NCBI RefSeq assembly: GCF_005250615.1
Contig: NZ_SULM01000001.1
Location: forward strand, 434,001-498,000
Direction of reading: 5' to 3'
Length of the DNA: 64,000 nt
DNA from: Pseudomonas rhizoryzae
Lineage (GTDB): Bacteria; Pseudomonadota; Gammaproteobacteria; Pseudomonadales; Pseudomonadaceae
Within the stretch, counting starts at the first letter, position 1. Every line of letters begins with the position of its first letter. Both the position numbers and the translations under genes were made by a program. The notes below the pieces were generated by a model. The model was not told the DNA's origin. It saw only the letters and a program-made list of their open reading frames with translations, and searched no databases. This document shows positions 1 through 8,789 of this stretch, in pieces.

Positions 1-1702
1 TGATTGGCAGCGGCACGGCGAAGTTGTATGCCGGCGGCGGCGCGGCCACGGCCCATTCTAGAGTGCGGCCATTCCAGGGGTCGCCCACCGGTACGCGTGC
101 CTGGTCGCGGTGGCGGATGCTCACCACCAGCTGGATCACCAGACTCGCCAGGGCGGCCAGCAGCAGGACCGCACCCACCTCGGCGACCCACAGCAGCGGG
201 GCGAAATCCGGATTGTGGATGGCCTGGCTGCGCCGCGGCAGGCCGGAGGCGCCCAGCACGTACAGCGGCATGAAGGCCAGGATGAAGCCCAGGCCGAAAT
301 TCAAGGCGGCGATGCGCCCCCAGCGCTCGTCGAGGCGGAAGCCGAAGGCCTTGGGAAACCAGAAGTGGTAGCCGGCCAGCATGCCGAACAGCATTCCCGG
401 GATCAGCATGTTGTGGAAGTGGGCGACCAGGTAGACGGTGTTGTGCACCTGGTAGTCCACCGGTGGCGTGGCCAGGGTGATGCCAGTGAGGCCGCCGATG
501 ACGAACAGCATGATGAACATCACCGCATAGATCAGCGGCGTGGTCAGGCGGATGCGGCCACGGAACATGGTCGCCATCCAGTCGTAGATCTTCACCCCGG
601 TGGGAATGCCAATGAGCATGGTGGCGATGCCGAACACCGCGTTGATCTTCGGCGACTGGCCCATGGTGAAGAAGTGGTGCAGCCAGACGGTGAAGGACAG
701 CACGGCGATCACCAGGGTGGCCCAGACCAGCGAGTGGTAGCCATAGAGTCGCTTGGTGGAAAAGGTCGAGAACACCTCGGAGAAGACGCCGAAGGCCGGC
801 AGGATGAGGATGTACACCTCCGGGTGGCCGAACAACCAGAACAGGTTGATGTAGTTCATCAGGTTGCCGCCCTGGGTGTTGGTGAAGAAGTGGAAGTCCA
901 GGTAGCGGTCCAGGGCTAGCAGCAGGGTGGCCACGGTCAGCGGCGGCATGGCGAAGATCATCAGGATGCTGGTGCACAGCGCCGTCCAGCTGAACAGCGT
1001 CATATGGAACAGACGCATGCCCGGCGCTCTTTCCTTGTAGAGGGTAACGGCGAAGTTCAGGCCGGTGAGGGTGCTGCCGAGGGAGCTCAGGGTCAGCGCC
1101 CAGATCCAGTAGTCGGGGCCGACGCCGGGCTGGTATTCGACGCCGGTATAGGGGGGATAGCCGCTCCAGCCACCGGTGGAGAAGCGGCCCAGCACCAGGG
1201 ACACCATCACCAGCGCCGCGCCGGCCACGGTCAGCCAGAGACTGATGGCATTGAGCAGCGGAAAGCGCACGTCGCGGGCGCCGATCTGCAGCGGCATGGC
1301 GAAGTTGATCAGCCCGGTGAGGAAGGGCATGGCGACGAAGAACACCATGATGGTGCCGTGGGTGCTGAACAACTGGCCGAAGTGCTCGGGCGGCAGATAG
1401 CCGGGTGCATCGACCGCCAGGGCCTGCTGGGTGCGCATCATCACCCCTTCCACCACGCCGCGGCTGAACATCACCAGGGCTAGCACCACATACATGATGC
1501 CGATGCGCTTGTGGTCCAGGCTGGTGAACCACTCCTGCCAGAGATAGCGCCACTTGCCGAGCCAGGTGATCACCCCGGCGGTAGCCAGGGCGCCGAGGAT
1601 GACCACGCTGGCGCCGCAGGTGGCGACCAGGCTGTAGAACGGCAGGGCGTCATAGCCCAGGCGACCGAAGAGGAAGTGCCAGAGGGCCGAGGATTCAGTC
1701 AT
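1..1702 (-). CDS. cyoB: Cytochrome bo-type ubiquinol oxidase subunit I (3' end beyond the window)
   Basis: Heme-copper oxidase subunit I, the catalytic membrane subunit that oxidises ubiquinol and reduces oxygen to water while pumping protons. I read 567 codons from an ATG whose first base is 1702 down to the window edge. The family is about 660 residues, so roughly the last 100 are missing. The heme and CuB ligand motifs are all visible: FSTHGTIM near the N-terminus, the GHPEVYILILP block, the WLHHFFTMG pair and LVAHFHNML. Many hydrophobic helices run throughout. It starts 8 bp inside the end of cyoA, so the two are translationally coupled. The family is certain. The quinol rather than cytochrome c type is supported by the CyoA partner, which lacks a CuA site. 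Confidence 0.95.
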   Translation of the reverse strand, partial: MTESSALWHFLFGRLGYDALPFYSLVATCGASVVILGALATAGVITWLGKWRYLWQEWFTSLDHKRIGIMYVVLALVMFSRGVVEGVMMRTQQALAVDAPGYLPPEHFGQLFSTHGTIMVFFVAMPFLTGLINFAMPLQIGARDVRFPLLNAISLWLTVAGAALVMVSLVLGRFSTGGWSGYPPYTGVEYQPGVGPDYWIWALTLSSLGSTLTGLNFAVTLYKERAPGMRLFHMTLFSWTALCTSILMIFAMPPLTVATLLLALDRYLDFHFFTNTQGGNLMNYINLFWLFGHPEVYILILPAFGVFSEVFSTFSTKRLYGYHSLVWATLVIAVLSFTVWLHHFFTMGQSPKINAVFGIATMLIGIPTGVKIYDWMATMFRGRIRLTTPLIYAVMFIMLFVIGGLTGITLATPPVDYQVHNTVYLVAHFHNMLIPGMLFGMLAGYHFWFPKAFGFRLDERWGRIAALNFGLGFILAFMPLYVLGASGLPRRSQAIHNPDFAPLLWVAEVGAVLLLAALASLVIQLVVSIRHRDQARVPVGDPWNGRTLEWAVAAPPPAYNFAVPLPI

Positions 1703-2612
1703 GGTCGGCTCCCTTGAAAGCGTCGCAGGCGGGCACCGGGTGTTGGCGATAGCGCGCCAGCACCCAGGCGAAGAGGGCGGGTTGGGTCAGGCGCAGCTCG
1801 GTGGCCTGCTCCAGGGTGCCGGGGCGGGCCAGTACCTGGTAATGAGCGCAGTCCAGGGCCGCACGGGACTGGCGCACGCTCTGGGTCCAGGCTTGGAAGT
1901 CCTGCGCGTCCAGCACCCGGACCGGGAAGTGCTGGTCCTGGAAGCCCTCGCCGCTGTACTGGGCGTTGCGGCCCTCGAACTGGCCGGGGGCCGGGATCTG
2001 CAGGAAGCGTTGAGTCTGCATACCGGCCATGGCGTAGATCTGGCCGCCCAGGCGCGGCAGCAGCAGGGACTGCATCACCGTATCGCTGGTGAGTCTGAGC
2101 TGCACCGGCCGACCCGCCGGTAGCACCAGTTCGTTGACTGTCGCGATGCCCTGCTCGGGATAGAGGAACAGCCATTTCCAGTCCAGGCCGATCACCTGGA
2201 CTTCCAGGGGCGCCTCGTTGGGCGTCGGCGAGCGATAGGGATCGAGGCTGTGGGTGCGGGTCCAGACCAGCACCGCCAGGACCGCCACCACCAGCGCCGG
2301 CACGCCCCAGGCGAAGACGTCCAGCAACCAGGAGAATTCCCAGCGTGGCCGGTAGGCGGCGCGGTCATTGCCGTGGCGATAACGCCAGACGATCAACGGG
2401 GTGAGCAGGATCACCGGCAGCACCACGATCAGCGTCAGGCCGACGATCCACAGCAGCAGGTCGCGTTCGCCACTGGCGGCGAGGCCCGCCGGGGCGAGAA
2501 AGCCATGCTGCAGCGGCGAGCAGCCACCCAGCGAGAACAGGAGCGACAGCAGGCATCCCGAGTGGACTGCGCGGCGGCTGCCGGTGGAAGGCGAGGGACT
2601 CGCGAGGGACAT
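1695..2612 (-). CDS. cyoA: Cytochrome bo-type ubiquinol oxidase subunit II, lipoprotein
   Basis: Subunit II of a cytochrome bo-type terminal oxidase, anchored in the inner membrane with a periplasmic cupredoxin domain; 305 residues. The N-terminus has a signal peptide with a lipobox ending LGGC (Cys near residue 31). Two membrane segments follow at about 50-75 and 95-115, then the cupredoxin domain with LDWKWLF and GGQIYAMAGM. The region that would hold CuA in cytochrome c oxidases reads YSGEGFQDQHF with no cysteine ligands, as in quinol oxidases. The C-terminal part is clearly divergent from the housekeeping Pseudomonas CyoA as I remember it, so this may be a second cyo-type operon. The start lacks a strong ribosome site; an alternative GTG lies 15 codons in. 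Confidence 0.92.
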   Translation of the reverse strand: MSLASPSPSTGSRRAVHSGCLLSLLFSLGGCSPLQHGFLAPAGLAASGERDLLLWIVGLTLIVVLPVILLTPLIVWRYRHGNDRAAYRPRWEFSWLLDVFAWGVPALVVAVLAVLVWTRTHSLDPYRSPTPNEAPLEVQVIGLDWKWLFLYPEQGIATVNELVLPAGRPVQLRLTSDTVMQSLLLPRLGGQIYAMAGMQTQRFLQIPAPGQFEGRNAQYSGEGFQDQHFPVRVLDAQDFQAWTQSVRQSRAALDCAHYQVLARPGTLEQATELRLTQPALFAWVLARYRQHPVPACDAFKGADHD

Positions 2613-2754
2613 GGGCGATCGGACCGTAACCAGTTATTGCAGCCAACAGACCCCAGGCAAGCGGCGGGCGTTCACCACTGGCTGGCCCTTGGCTAGCGTG
2701 GCGCTTCGCCCTCACCCTGGTCCGCCGCTCTGGCATGGGCTTTTCGGCGACTGG

Positions 2755-3654
2755 TCAGCTGGGCTCGGTTTTCCACTGGCCGAGCAGGATGGCGACGAAT
2801 TTCTCGGCGGCAGGCGACAGCGAGGCGCCCCGGCGCGAGACCAGGCCCAGGGTGCGCGTCACCTCGGGTTCGCTGAGGGGCACACTGACCAGGGTCGGGT
2901 GATCGGCGTCCGGCATGGCCAGGCTGGGCATGGCCGAGACCCCCAGGCCGGCTTCCACCATACCCAGCGACGTGGACAGGTGCTGCACCTCATAGAACCA
3001 CTTGGGGCGAATGCCGCGGGCGGAGAGGGCGTGGTCGAGCAGCACCCGGTTGCCGCTCAGGCGGCCCACGCCGATCAAGCGATGATCGACCAGTTCGGCC
3101 CAACTGACCGAACTGCGCTCGGCCAAGGCGTGGTCGCGGCGGCAGGCGAGCACGAATTGCTCCTGCACCAGGGGCACGAATTCGATGTCCGGGTGCTGGC
3201 CGCTGAGCATGTTGATGCCGAAGTCGGCCTCACCGCGCAGCACGGCTTCCAGGCCATCGTTGGCGCTGAGGTCGAGCAGGCGGATGCGGATCTTGGGGTA
3301 TTGCTCGTTGTACTGGCGGATCACCGAGGGCAGGAAGTAGAAGGCCGCGGTGGGGATGCAGGCCAGGGTGACCTGACCGGTCTGGCGTTCGGCCAGCTCG
3401 CGGATGCTGAGGATGGAGTCCTCGAAGTCGTCCAGCAGCCGGCGCGCCTTGGGCAGGAAATCCCGACCCACGCTGGTGAGGCCCACCCGACGAGTGGTGC
3501 GTTCGAGCAGGGGCGTGCCGAGTCCGTCTTCCAGCTTCTTGATGCGGCGGCTAAGGGCGGGTTGGGACAGGTGCAGCGCATCGGCGGCCTCGTGGAAGCT
3601 GCCCAGTTCGGCGATTTTCACGAAAGATCGAATGTCTTGCAGCTCGTAATCCAT
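2755..3654 (-). CDS. LysR-family transcriptional regulator
   Basis: LTTR of 299 residues. An N-terminal winged HTH (about 5-64, with AADALHLSQPALSRRIKKLE) is followed by a periplasmic-binding-like effector domain (about 90-295). It is transcribed away from the PrpF/GalD-like gene across a 146-bp gap, the usual arrangement for an LTTR and its target. The likely role is activator of the isomerase-DctA-CitMHS unit with an organic-acid effector. In Pseudomonas putida, GalR sits with a PrpF-family gene (galD) in gallate catabolism; the other gal genes are absent here, so the effector is unknown. It also lies 142 bp upstream of cyoA in the same direction, probably by chance. Confidence 0.9.
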   Translation of the reverse strand: MDYELQDIRSFVKIAELGSFHEAADALHLSQPALSRRIKKLEDGLGTPLLERTTRRVGLTSVGRDFLPKARRLLDDFEDSILSIRELAERQTGQVTLACIPTAAFYFLPSVIRQYNEQYPKIRIRLLDLSANDGLEAVLRGEADFGINMLSGQHPDIEFVPLVQEQFVLACRRDHALAERSSVSWAELVDHRLIGVGRLSGNRVLLDHALSARGIRPKWFYEVQHLSTSLGMVEAGLGVSAMPSLAMPDADHPTLVSVPLSEPEVTRTLGLVSRRGASLSPAAEKFVAILLGQWKTEPS

Positions 3655-3763
3655 GAATGGCCCCTGCCCGAGCGACGGAATTATTGATTATCTAGGTGGA
3701 ATAATAGCGACGATATTTGCATTGGATAGATTTATGCGGGACTGCCAATCTTGTCTCCAGAAC

Positions 3764-3782
3764 ATCAATAACCGCTATTGAT
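3764..3782. promoter_or_regulatory. Perfect 7+5+7 inverted repeat upstream of the PrpF-like gene
   Basis: ATCAATA and TATTGAT arms are separated by ACCGC, ending 18 bp before the ATG at 3801 in the gap between the divergent LysR and PrpF-like genes. A second AT-rich imperfect dyad (ATTATT to AATAAT) lies near 3680-3710, closer to the LysR start. Both are plausible LTTR recognition elements. The perfect repeat is close enough to the start codon to act as a roadblock or a leader hairpin instead. Confidence 0.45.
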
Positions 3783-3800
3783 CAACAAGAGTCAGCAGTC

Positions 3801-4880
3801 ATGCAACGTATTCCGTGCGTTCTCATGCGGGGCGGTACCTCCAAGGGCCCCTTCTTCCATGCCAGCGACCTGCCCAGCGATCCCGCCGCGCGCGACGAGA
3901 TGCTGATCGACCTCATGGGCGCCGGCCACGAGCTGGAAATCGACGGCATCGGTGGCGGCAGCCCCCAGACCAGCAAGGTCGCCATCATCAGCCCCTCCAG
4001 CCATCCCGACGCCGACGTGGACTATCTGTTCGTCCAGGTGATGGTCGCCGAGCGTCGCGTCGATACCGCGCCCAATTGCGGCAACATGCTCTGCGCCGTG
4101 GGCCCCTTCGCGGTCGAGCAGGGCCTAGTCGCTGCGCGCGAGGGCAAGACCCTGGTGCGCATCCGCAACCTCAATACCAACAGCTTCGTCGACTCCCTGG
4201 TGCAGACCCCCGGTGGCCAGGTGCGCTACGAAGGCGACACCGCCATCGACGGCGTGCCCGGCACCGCCGCGCCGGTCCAGCTGACCTTTCTCGACGCCGT
4301 CGGCAGCAAGACCGGCCAGCTCTTTCCCACCGGCCAGGCCAGCGATGTCTTCGATGGCGTGCCGGTGACCTGCATCGACATGGCCATGCCGATGATGATC
4401 GTCGAGGCCCGCCACCTGGGCGTGACCGGTAGCGAACGGCCCGCCGAGCTGGATGCCAACGCGGCCTTGCTGGCGCGGCTGGAAGCCCTGCGGCTGCAAG
4501 CCGGTCGGGCCATGGGTCTGGGCGATGTCAGCGGCAAGGTGATTCCCAAGCCGGTGCTGATCTCCCGGCCCCAGCACGGCGGCACCCTGCAGGTGCGCTA
4601 CTTCATGCCGCACAACTGCCACCGCGCCCTGGCCATCACCGGTTCCATCGGCCTGGCCACTGCCTGCGTCACCCCGGGAACCGTGGTGATGGCGCTGTTG
4701 GGCGAGGGCGCGGCAGACCTTACCCAGGTACGCCTCGAACACCCCAGCGGCGGTATCGACGTGGTGCTGTCGCGCGGCGGCGCGGACGGCACTACCATCC
4801 AGGCGTCGGTCGTCCGCACCGCCCGCCGGCTATTCTCCGGCCATGTCTACGCGCCCACCGCGCAAAGGCTCGCCGGCTGA
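3801..4880 (+). CDS. PrpF-family isomerase, resembling 4-oxalomesaconate tautomerase (GalD)
   Basis: Cytosolic cofactor-free isomerase of the PrpF family (diaminopimelate-epimerase fold), 359 residues, the length of GalD. It opens with the family signature LMRGGTSKGPFF. It carries GGGSPQTSKVAI and the catalytic cysteine context APNCGNML, plus a second half with MPHNCHRALAITG. These enzymes move a double bond or tautomerise unsaturated tricarboxylates such as oxalomesaconate, methylaconitate or aconitate. I take the ATG at 3801 because the family motif begins within ten residues; the in-frame extension upstream looks non-coding. It is followed by DctA (57 bp) and a CitMHS carrier, so a tri- or dicarboxylate substrate is likely. 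The exact substrate is not settled: gallate dioxygenase and hydratase genes are absent. Confidence 0.85.
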   Translation: MQRIPCVLMRGGTSKGPFFHASDLPSDPAARDEMLIDLMGAGHELEIDGIGGGSPQTSKVAIISPSSHPDADVDYLFVQVMVAERRVDTAPNCGNMLCAVGPFAVEQGLVAAREGKTLVRIRNLNTNSFVDSLVQTPGGQVRYEGDTAIDGVPGTAAPVQLTFLDAVGSKTGQLFPTGQASDVFDGVPVTCIDMAMPMMIVEARHLGVTGSERPAELDANAALLARLEALRLQAGRAMGLGDVSGKVIPKPVLISRPQHGGTLQVRYFMPHNCHRALAITGSIGLATACVTPGTVVMALLGEGAADLTQVRLEHPSGGIDVVLSRGGADGTTIQASVVRTARRLFSGHVYAPTAQRLAG

Positions 4881-4937
4881 TGTAATACCCCCCAACCACC
4901 AGCGCATCCGCACAACTTCAATAAACGGTGATGCCTC

Positions 4938-6251
4938 ATGAAACTCGCGAAATCGCTGTACTTCCAGATCCTCTGCGCCGTGGTGCTCGGGGTAGTGGTC
5001 GGTCACTTCTGGGCGCAACAGGCGGTGGCGCTCAAGCCCCTGGGCGACGCCTTCATCAAGCTGATCAAGATGATGATCGCGCCCGTGGTGTTCTGCACCA
5101 TCGTCACCGGCATCGCCGGGATGACCGACAAGAGCAGCCTGGGCCGGCTGATGGGCAAGACCCTGCTGCTGTTCCTGGTGCTCACCGTGATCAGCCTGGT
5201 CATCGGCCTCGGCGCGGTCTATCTGTTCCAGCCCGGCGTGGGCATGAACATCGATCCCGCGACCCTGAGCACCGCCAGCATCGCCCAGTACACGGCGTCG
5301 GCGGCCAAGCTCAGCGTGGTCGACTTCTTCATGCACATCATCCCGGACACCTTCATGGGGGCGTTCAACAAGGGTGAGGTGCTGCCGGTGCTGTTCATCG
5401 CCGTGCTCTGCGGCTTCGCCCTGTCCTCCATGGGCGAGCGCGGCAAGCCGGTGCTGAACGTACTGGAGTCGGCTTCGCAGATGGTCTTCCGCATCTTCGG
5501 CTACCTGATGCGCTTCGCCCCGGTCGGTGCCTTCGGCGCCCTGGCCTTTACCGTGGGCCAGTACGGCATCACCTCGCTGGGCTCCCTGGCCAAGCTGATC
5601 ATGACGCTGTACATCGCCTGCGCCTTCTTCGTCTTCGTGGTGCTGGGCGCGCTGTGCCGCGCGCGGGGTTTCAGCCTGTGGCAGCTCTTGCGCTACTTCC
5701 GCGAGGAATTCCTGGTGGTGCTGGGCACCTCATCCACCGAGCCGGTGCTGCCGCGCATGCTGCAGAAGCTCGAAGCCCTGGGTTGCAAGAAGGGCGTGGT
5801 CGGCCTGGTGCTGCCCACCGGCTACTCCTTCAACCTGGACGGCACCGCCATCTACCTGTCGCTGGCGGCCATCTTCATCGCCCAGGCCTGCAATATCGAC
5901 CTCACGGTCGGCCAGACCCTGACCATGCTGGCGATCATGCTGCTGTCCTCCAAGGGCGCGGCGGGCGTCACCGGCAGCGGCTTCGTCGCCCTGGCCTCGA
6001 CCCTCACGGTGATCCACGACATCCCCCTGGCCGGCCTGGCGCTGCTCATCGGCATCGACCGCTTCATGTCCGAAGCCCGCGCCCTGACCAGCCTGGCCAG
6101 CAACGCCGTGGCCACCGTGGTGATCTCGCTGTCCGAAGGCGCCTGTGACCGGGAGCGGCTGATGCGTACCCTGGCCAGCGGCAAGGCCGAACCCGTGGCG
6201 GTACCCGAAGCCGCCGAGTGGACCGCGCCGGACGTTCGTCCCCACGCCTGA
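4938..6251 (+). CDS. dctA: DctA-type C4-dicarboxylate/cation symporter
   Basis: Inner-membrane secondary transporter of the dicarboxylate/amino acid:cation symporter family, 437 residues (E. coli DctA has 428). Family hallmarks are present: the serine-rich re-entrant loop (GTSSTEPVLPRML), the YSFNLDGTAIY helix and the SSKGAAGVTGSGFVALA segment followed by GIDRFMSEARAL. DctA members import succinate, fumarate, malate and related acids with protons or sodium. Here it sits between a PrpF-family isomerase and a CitMHS transporter, so it probably belongs to that organic-acid operon. It could be an aromatic-pathway acid carrier rather than the global succinate carrier. Confidence 0.9.
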   Translation: MKLAKSLYFQILCAVVLGVVVGHFWAQQAVALKPLGDAFIKLIKMMIAPVVFCTIVTGIAGMTDKSSLGRLMGKTLLLFLVLTVISLVIGLGAVYLFQPGVGMNIDPATLSTASIAQYTASAAKLSVVDFFMHIIPDTFMGAFNKGEVLPVLFIAVLCGFALSSMGERGKPVLNVLESASQMVFRIFGYLMRFAPVGAFGALAFTVGQYGITSLGSLAKLIMTLYIACAFFVFVVLGALCRARGFSLWQLLRYFREEFLVVLGTSSTEPVLPRMLQKLEALGCKKGVVGLVLPTGYSFNLDGTAIYLSLAAIFIAQACNIDLTVGQTLTMLAIMLLSSKGAAGVTGSGFVALASTLTVIHDIPLAGLALLIGIDRFMSEARALTSLASNAVATVVISLSEGACDRERLMRTLASGKAEPVAVPEAAEWTAPDVRPHA

Positions 6252-6376
6252 TCGCTACACCCTGACCACCGTTTCAGCCCACCTCCGCGCCGTCAGCTGG
6301 CCGGAGGTAGGGATCGGCTGCGCCGCGCACGGCCGTGGTCATGCCAATAATCACAACAACAATCCGGAATACGCCC

Positions 6377-7690
6377 ATGCTCGCACTCCTCGGTTTGATC
6401 ATGGTGGTGACCTTCACCTACCTGATCATGAGCAAACGCCTGTCGCCCATCGTGGCGCTCACCGTGGTGCCCATCGTCTTCGCCCTGATCGGCGGATTCG
6501 CCCCCACCACCGGCAAGATGATGCTCGACGGCCTGAAGATGGTGGCGCCCTCGGCTGCCCTGCTGCTGTTCGCCATCCTCTTCTTCGGCCTGATGATCGA
6601 TGCGGGGCTGTTCGATCCGCTGATCCGCAAGATCCTCAAGCGCGTCAACGGCGATCCGGTGAAGATCGCCATCGGCACGGCGCTGCTTTCGCTGCTGGTC
6701 GCCCTGGATGGCGACGGCACCACCACCTACATGATCACCTGCGCCGCCATGCTGCCGCTGTACAAGCGCATCGGCATGAATCCCATGGTGCTGGCGACCG
6801 TCTCCATGCTCTCGCTGAGCATCATGAGCGGCATGAGTCCCTGGGGCGGTCCGGCCACCCGCGCCATCGCGGCCCTGGGCCTGGACGCCACCGCCTACTT
6901 CATTCCCATGCTGCCCACGGTGATCGGCGGGGGCGCCTGGGTGGTGTTCACCGCCTTCCTGCTCGGCCGCCGCGAGCGCGCCCGCATCGGCAACGTCAGC
7001 CTGGCGAGCGGCGGGGCCAATGGCGGCAAGTGCTATATCGAAGAGATCCTCGGTGATTCGCCCACCAAGCGGCCGCGCCTGGCCTACGTCAACCTGGTGC
7101 TGGTGATCGCGGTGATGACCGCCCTGGTCATGGGGCTCATGCACGCCGCCATCCTGTTCATGATCGGCTTCGTGCTGGCGCTGATGATCAACTATCCGCA
7201 ACTGGAACTGCAGAAGGAACGCATCCTGGCGCATTCCGGCAACGCCATGACCGTGGTGCTGCTGGTGTTCGCCGCGGGCATCTTCGCTGGCATCTTCTCC
7301 GGCACCAAGATGGTCGACGCCCTGGCGCAGACCCTGGTGGACTGGATTCCGCCGGCCTGGGGCCACTGGTTCCCGCTGGTGGTGGCCATCACCAGCATGC
7401 CGCTGACCTTCGTGCTGTCCAACGATGCCTACTACTTCGGCGTGGTGCCGATCCTGGCCAATGCCGCCGCGGCCTATGGCATCGATCCGGTGGAAATCGC
7501 CCGCGCCTCGGTGCTCGGTCAGCCGGTGCACCTGATGAGTCCGCTGGTGGCGTCCACCTTGCTGCTGGTGGGCATGGTCGACCGCGATATCGGTGACTTC
7601 CAGAAGGCCACCGTGAAATGGGCGGTGCTGACCTCTCTGGTCATTACCGCCATCGCCCTGCTGACCGGCGCCATTTCCTTTTTCGTCTGA
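6377..7690 (+). CDS. CitMHS-family citrate/metal symporter
   Basis: Transporter of the CitMHS family, which imports citrate or similar tricarboxylates complexed with a divalent metal ion; 437 residues with about 11-12 hydrophobic segments. The start is the ATG at 6377, giving an N-terminus MLALLGLI that matches the paralogue at 37379-38689, which begins MLALLGVV. Typical segments include VALDGDGTTTYM and LSNDAYYFGVVPI. It is the last gene of the LysR-PrpF-DctA-CitMHS unit, 125 bp after dctA. The likely substrate is a tricarboxylate handled by the isomerase. The downstream end runs into a palindromic repeat that separates it from a convergent gene. Confidence 0.88.
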   Translation: MLALLGLIMVVTFTYLIMSKRLSPIVALTVVPIVFALIGGFAPTTGKMMLDGLKMVAPSAALLLFAILFFGLMIDAGLFDPLIRKILKRVNGDPVKIAIGTALLSLLVALDGDGTTTYMITCAAMLPLYKRIGMNPMVLATVSMLSLSIMSGMSPWGGPATRAIAALGLDATAYFIPMLPTVIGGGAWVVFTAFLLGRRERARIGNVSLASGGANGGKCYIEEILGDSPTKRPRLAYVNLVLVIAVMTALVMGLMHAAILFMIGFVLALMINYPQLELQKERILAHSGNAMTVVLLVFAAGIFAGIFSGTKMVDALAQTLVDWIPPAWGHWFPLVVAITSMPLTFVLSNDAYYFGVVPILANAAAAYGIDPVEIARASVLGQPVHLMSPLVASTLLLVGMVDRDIGDFQKATVKWAVLTSLVITAIALLTGAISFFV

Positions 7691-7744
7691 CGCCGTTGGA
7701 GCAACGGTCTTGATCGCGGCCATGCCGGTGCGCCGCGATAGACC

Positions 7745-7836
7745 GTAGGCTGGGTTGAGACGGCTCTATCGTCGAAGCCCAACATTGCTTGCGTGCCGAG
7801 CCAATATTGGGCTTCGCTGCGCTCAACCCAACCTAC
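7745..7836. repeat. Palindromic intergenic repeat (GTAGGTTGGGTTGAGC family), imperfect copy
   Basis: A 92-bp inverted repeat. The left arm begins GTAGGCTGGGTTGAG and continues to GAAGCCCAAC. The right arm runs from ATTGGGCTTCGCTGCG to CCCAACCTAC. It lies between the convergent CitMHS and binding-protein genes, where it could fold into a long hairpin and act as a transcriptional barrier. The same element recurs as a perfect copy inside mdcG at 47121-47191. Sequences like this are scattered through many pseudomonad and xanthomonad genomes as non-autonomous palindromes. Confidence 0.85.
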
Positions 7837-7855
7837 GGCGGCCGGTGGGGCTGCC

Positions 7856-8650
7856 TTATTGCTGCTGCGCGGGGATGGGCTTGAGACCGCTGTCCTCGAT
7901 GGCCTTGGCGGCGTCCTTGGAAGCCAGGTACTGGAGCAGGGCACGGGCGGCTTCCGGATGCTGGCTATGGGTGACCACGGCGCCGGAGTAGAGGGTCATC
8001 TTCTGCGCCTGGTCGGGAATCAGGCCGACGATGTCGATGCCTTGCACCGGCTTGAGTTCGCTCAGTTGCTGGAAGCCGAGCTGCGCCTCGCCACGGGCCA
8101 CCACTTCGCCCACCGGCTCGGCGGGGATCATGCGCGCCTTGGCCTTGAAGGCGTCACTCAGTTGCATGCGCGGAAAGAGGATGCGCGACAGGTAGACGCC
8201 GCTGGCGCTATCGGAATAGGCCACCGACTGGGCGTTTTCCAGGGTCTGCTTGAAGGCGTCCATGGTCGAGATATCCGGCTTGGGCGCCCCCTGGCGGACC
8301 GCCATGGCGATGAAGGATTGGCCGAGGTCGACGCGGCTGTCCTTCAGCGCCTGGCCCTCGGCGATCAGCTTGTCCAGTGCCGAACCCACCATCAGCACCA
8401 CGTCGGCCGGCTCGTGGCGCGCCAGGCGATTGGGGATGGCCTGGGGCGTATCACCCATGGAGGGCGCGGCGGCGATGTCCAGCTTCACGCCAGTGGCCTT
8501 TTCATAGGCCGGGGCCGCTTCGCGGATGGCGCCCATGATGCCGCCCGAGCTCAGCACCGTGAGGGTGGTGGCGGGTTGCGCGGCCAGCAGCGGCGTGGCG
8601 GCGGCGAGCAGCAGGGTGCCGAGGGCGAGGGCGGGTAGACGTCGGAACAT
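7856..8650 (-). CDS. ModA-like periplasmic substrate-binding protein
   Basis: Exported type II periplasmic binding protein related to ModA (SBP_bac_11 type), 264 residues. It has a signal peptide of about 23 residues ending before AAQPATT. The mature protein opens with TLTVLSSGGIMGAIREAAPAYEKATGVKL, typical of the molybdate/tungstate binding superfamily. It contains ADVVLMVG and the SASGVYLSRILF segment. No ABC permease or ATPase lies beside it, so it is an orphan. Such orphans may serve other oxyanions or organic anions, or present ligand to a sensor. A two-component system starts divergently 139 bp away, so a sensing role is possible but unproven. Confidence 0.8.
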   Translation of the reverse strand: MFRRLPALALGTLLLAAATPLLAAQPATTLTVLSSGGIMGAIREAAPAYEKATGVKLDIAAAPSMGDTPQAIPNRLARHEPADVVLMVGSALDKLIAEGQALKDSRVDLGQSFIAMAVRQGAPKPDISTMDAFKQTLENAQSVAYSDSASGVYLSRILFPRMQLSDAFKAKARMIPAEPVGEVVARGEAQLGFQQLSELKPVQGIDIVGLIPDQAQKMTLYSGAVVTHSQHPEAARALLQYLASKDAAKAIEDSGLKPIPAQQQ

Positions 8651-8789
8651 GGCAGAGACTCTCGATGGAAAAGACGGACGATAGACCTCGCGCGCGACCT
8701 TGGCGCGTGAGGCCGGATGAAAAAAAATTTAGTTTACCGGTCCGGCGGTTTTCCCTAGGGTGTGCGGTCCGCCAGACCGGGAGGCCAGC

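Noticed and set aside
6293-7723. 476-residue open frame on the minus strand opposite the CitMHS gene
   Set aside because: Rich in His, Gln, Gly and Asp with no domain. It is a typical shadow of a GC-rich membrane-protein gene on the other strand.
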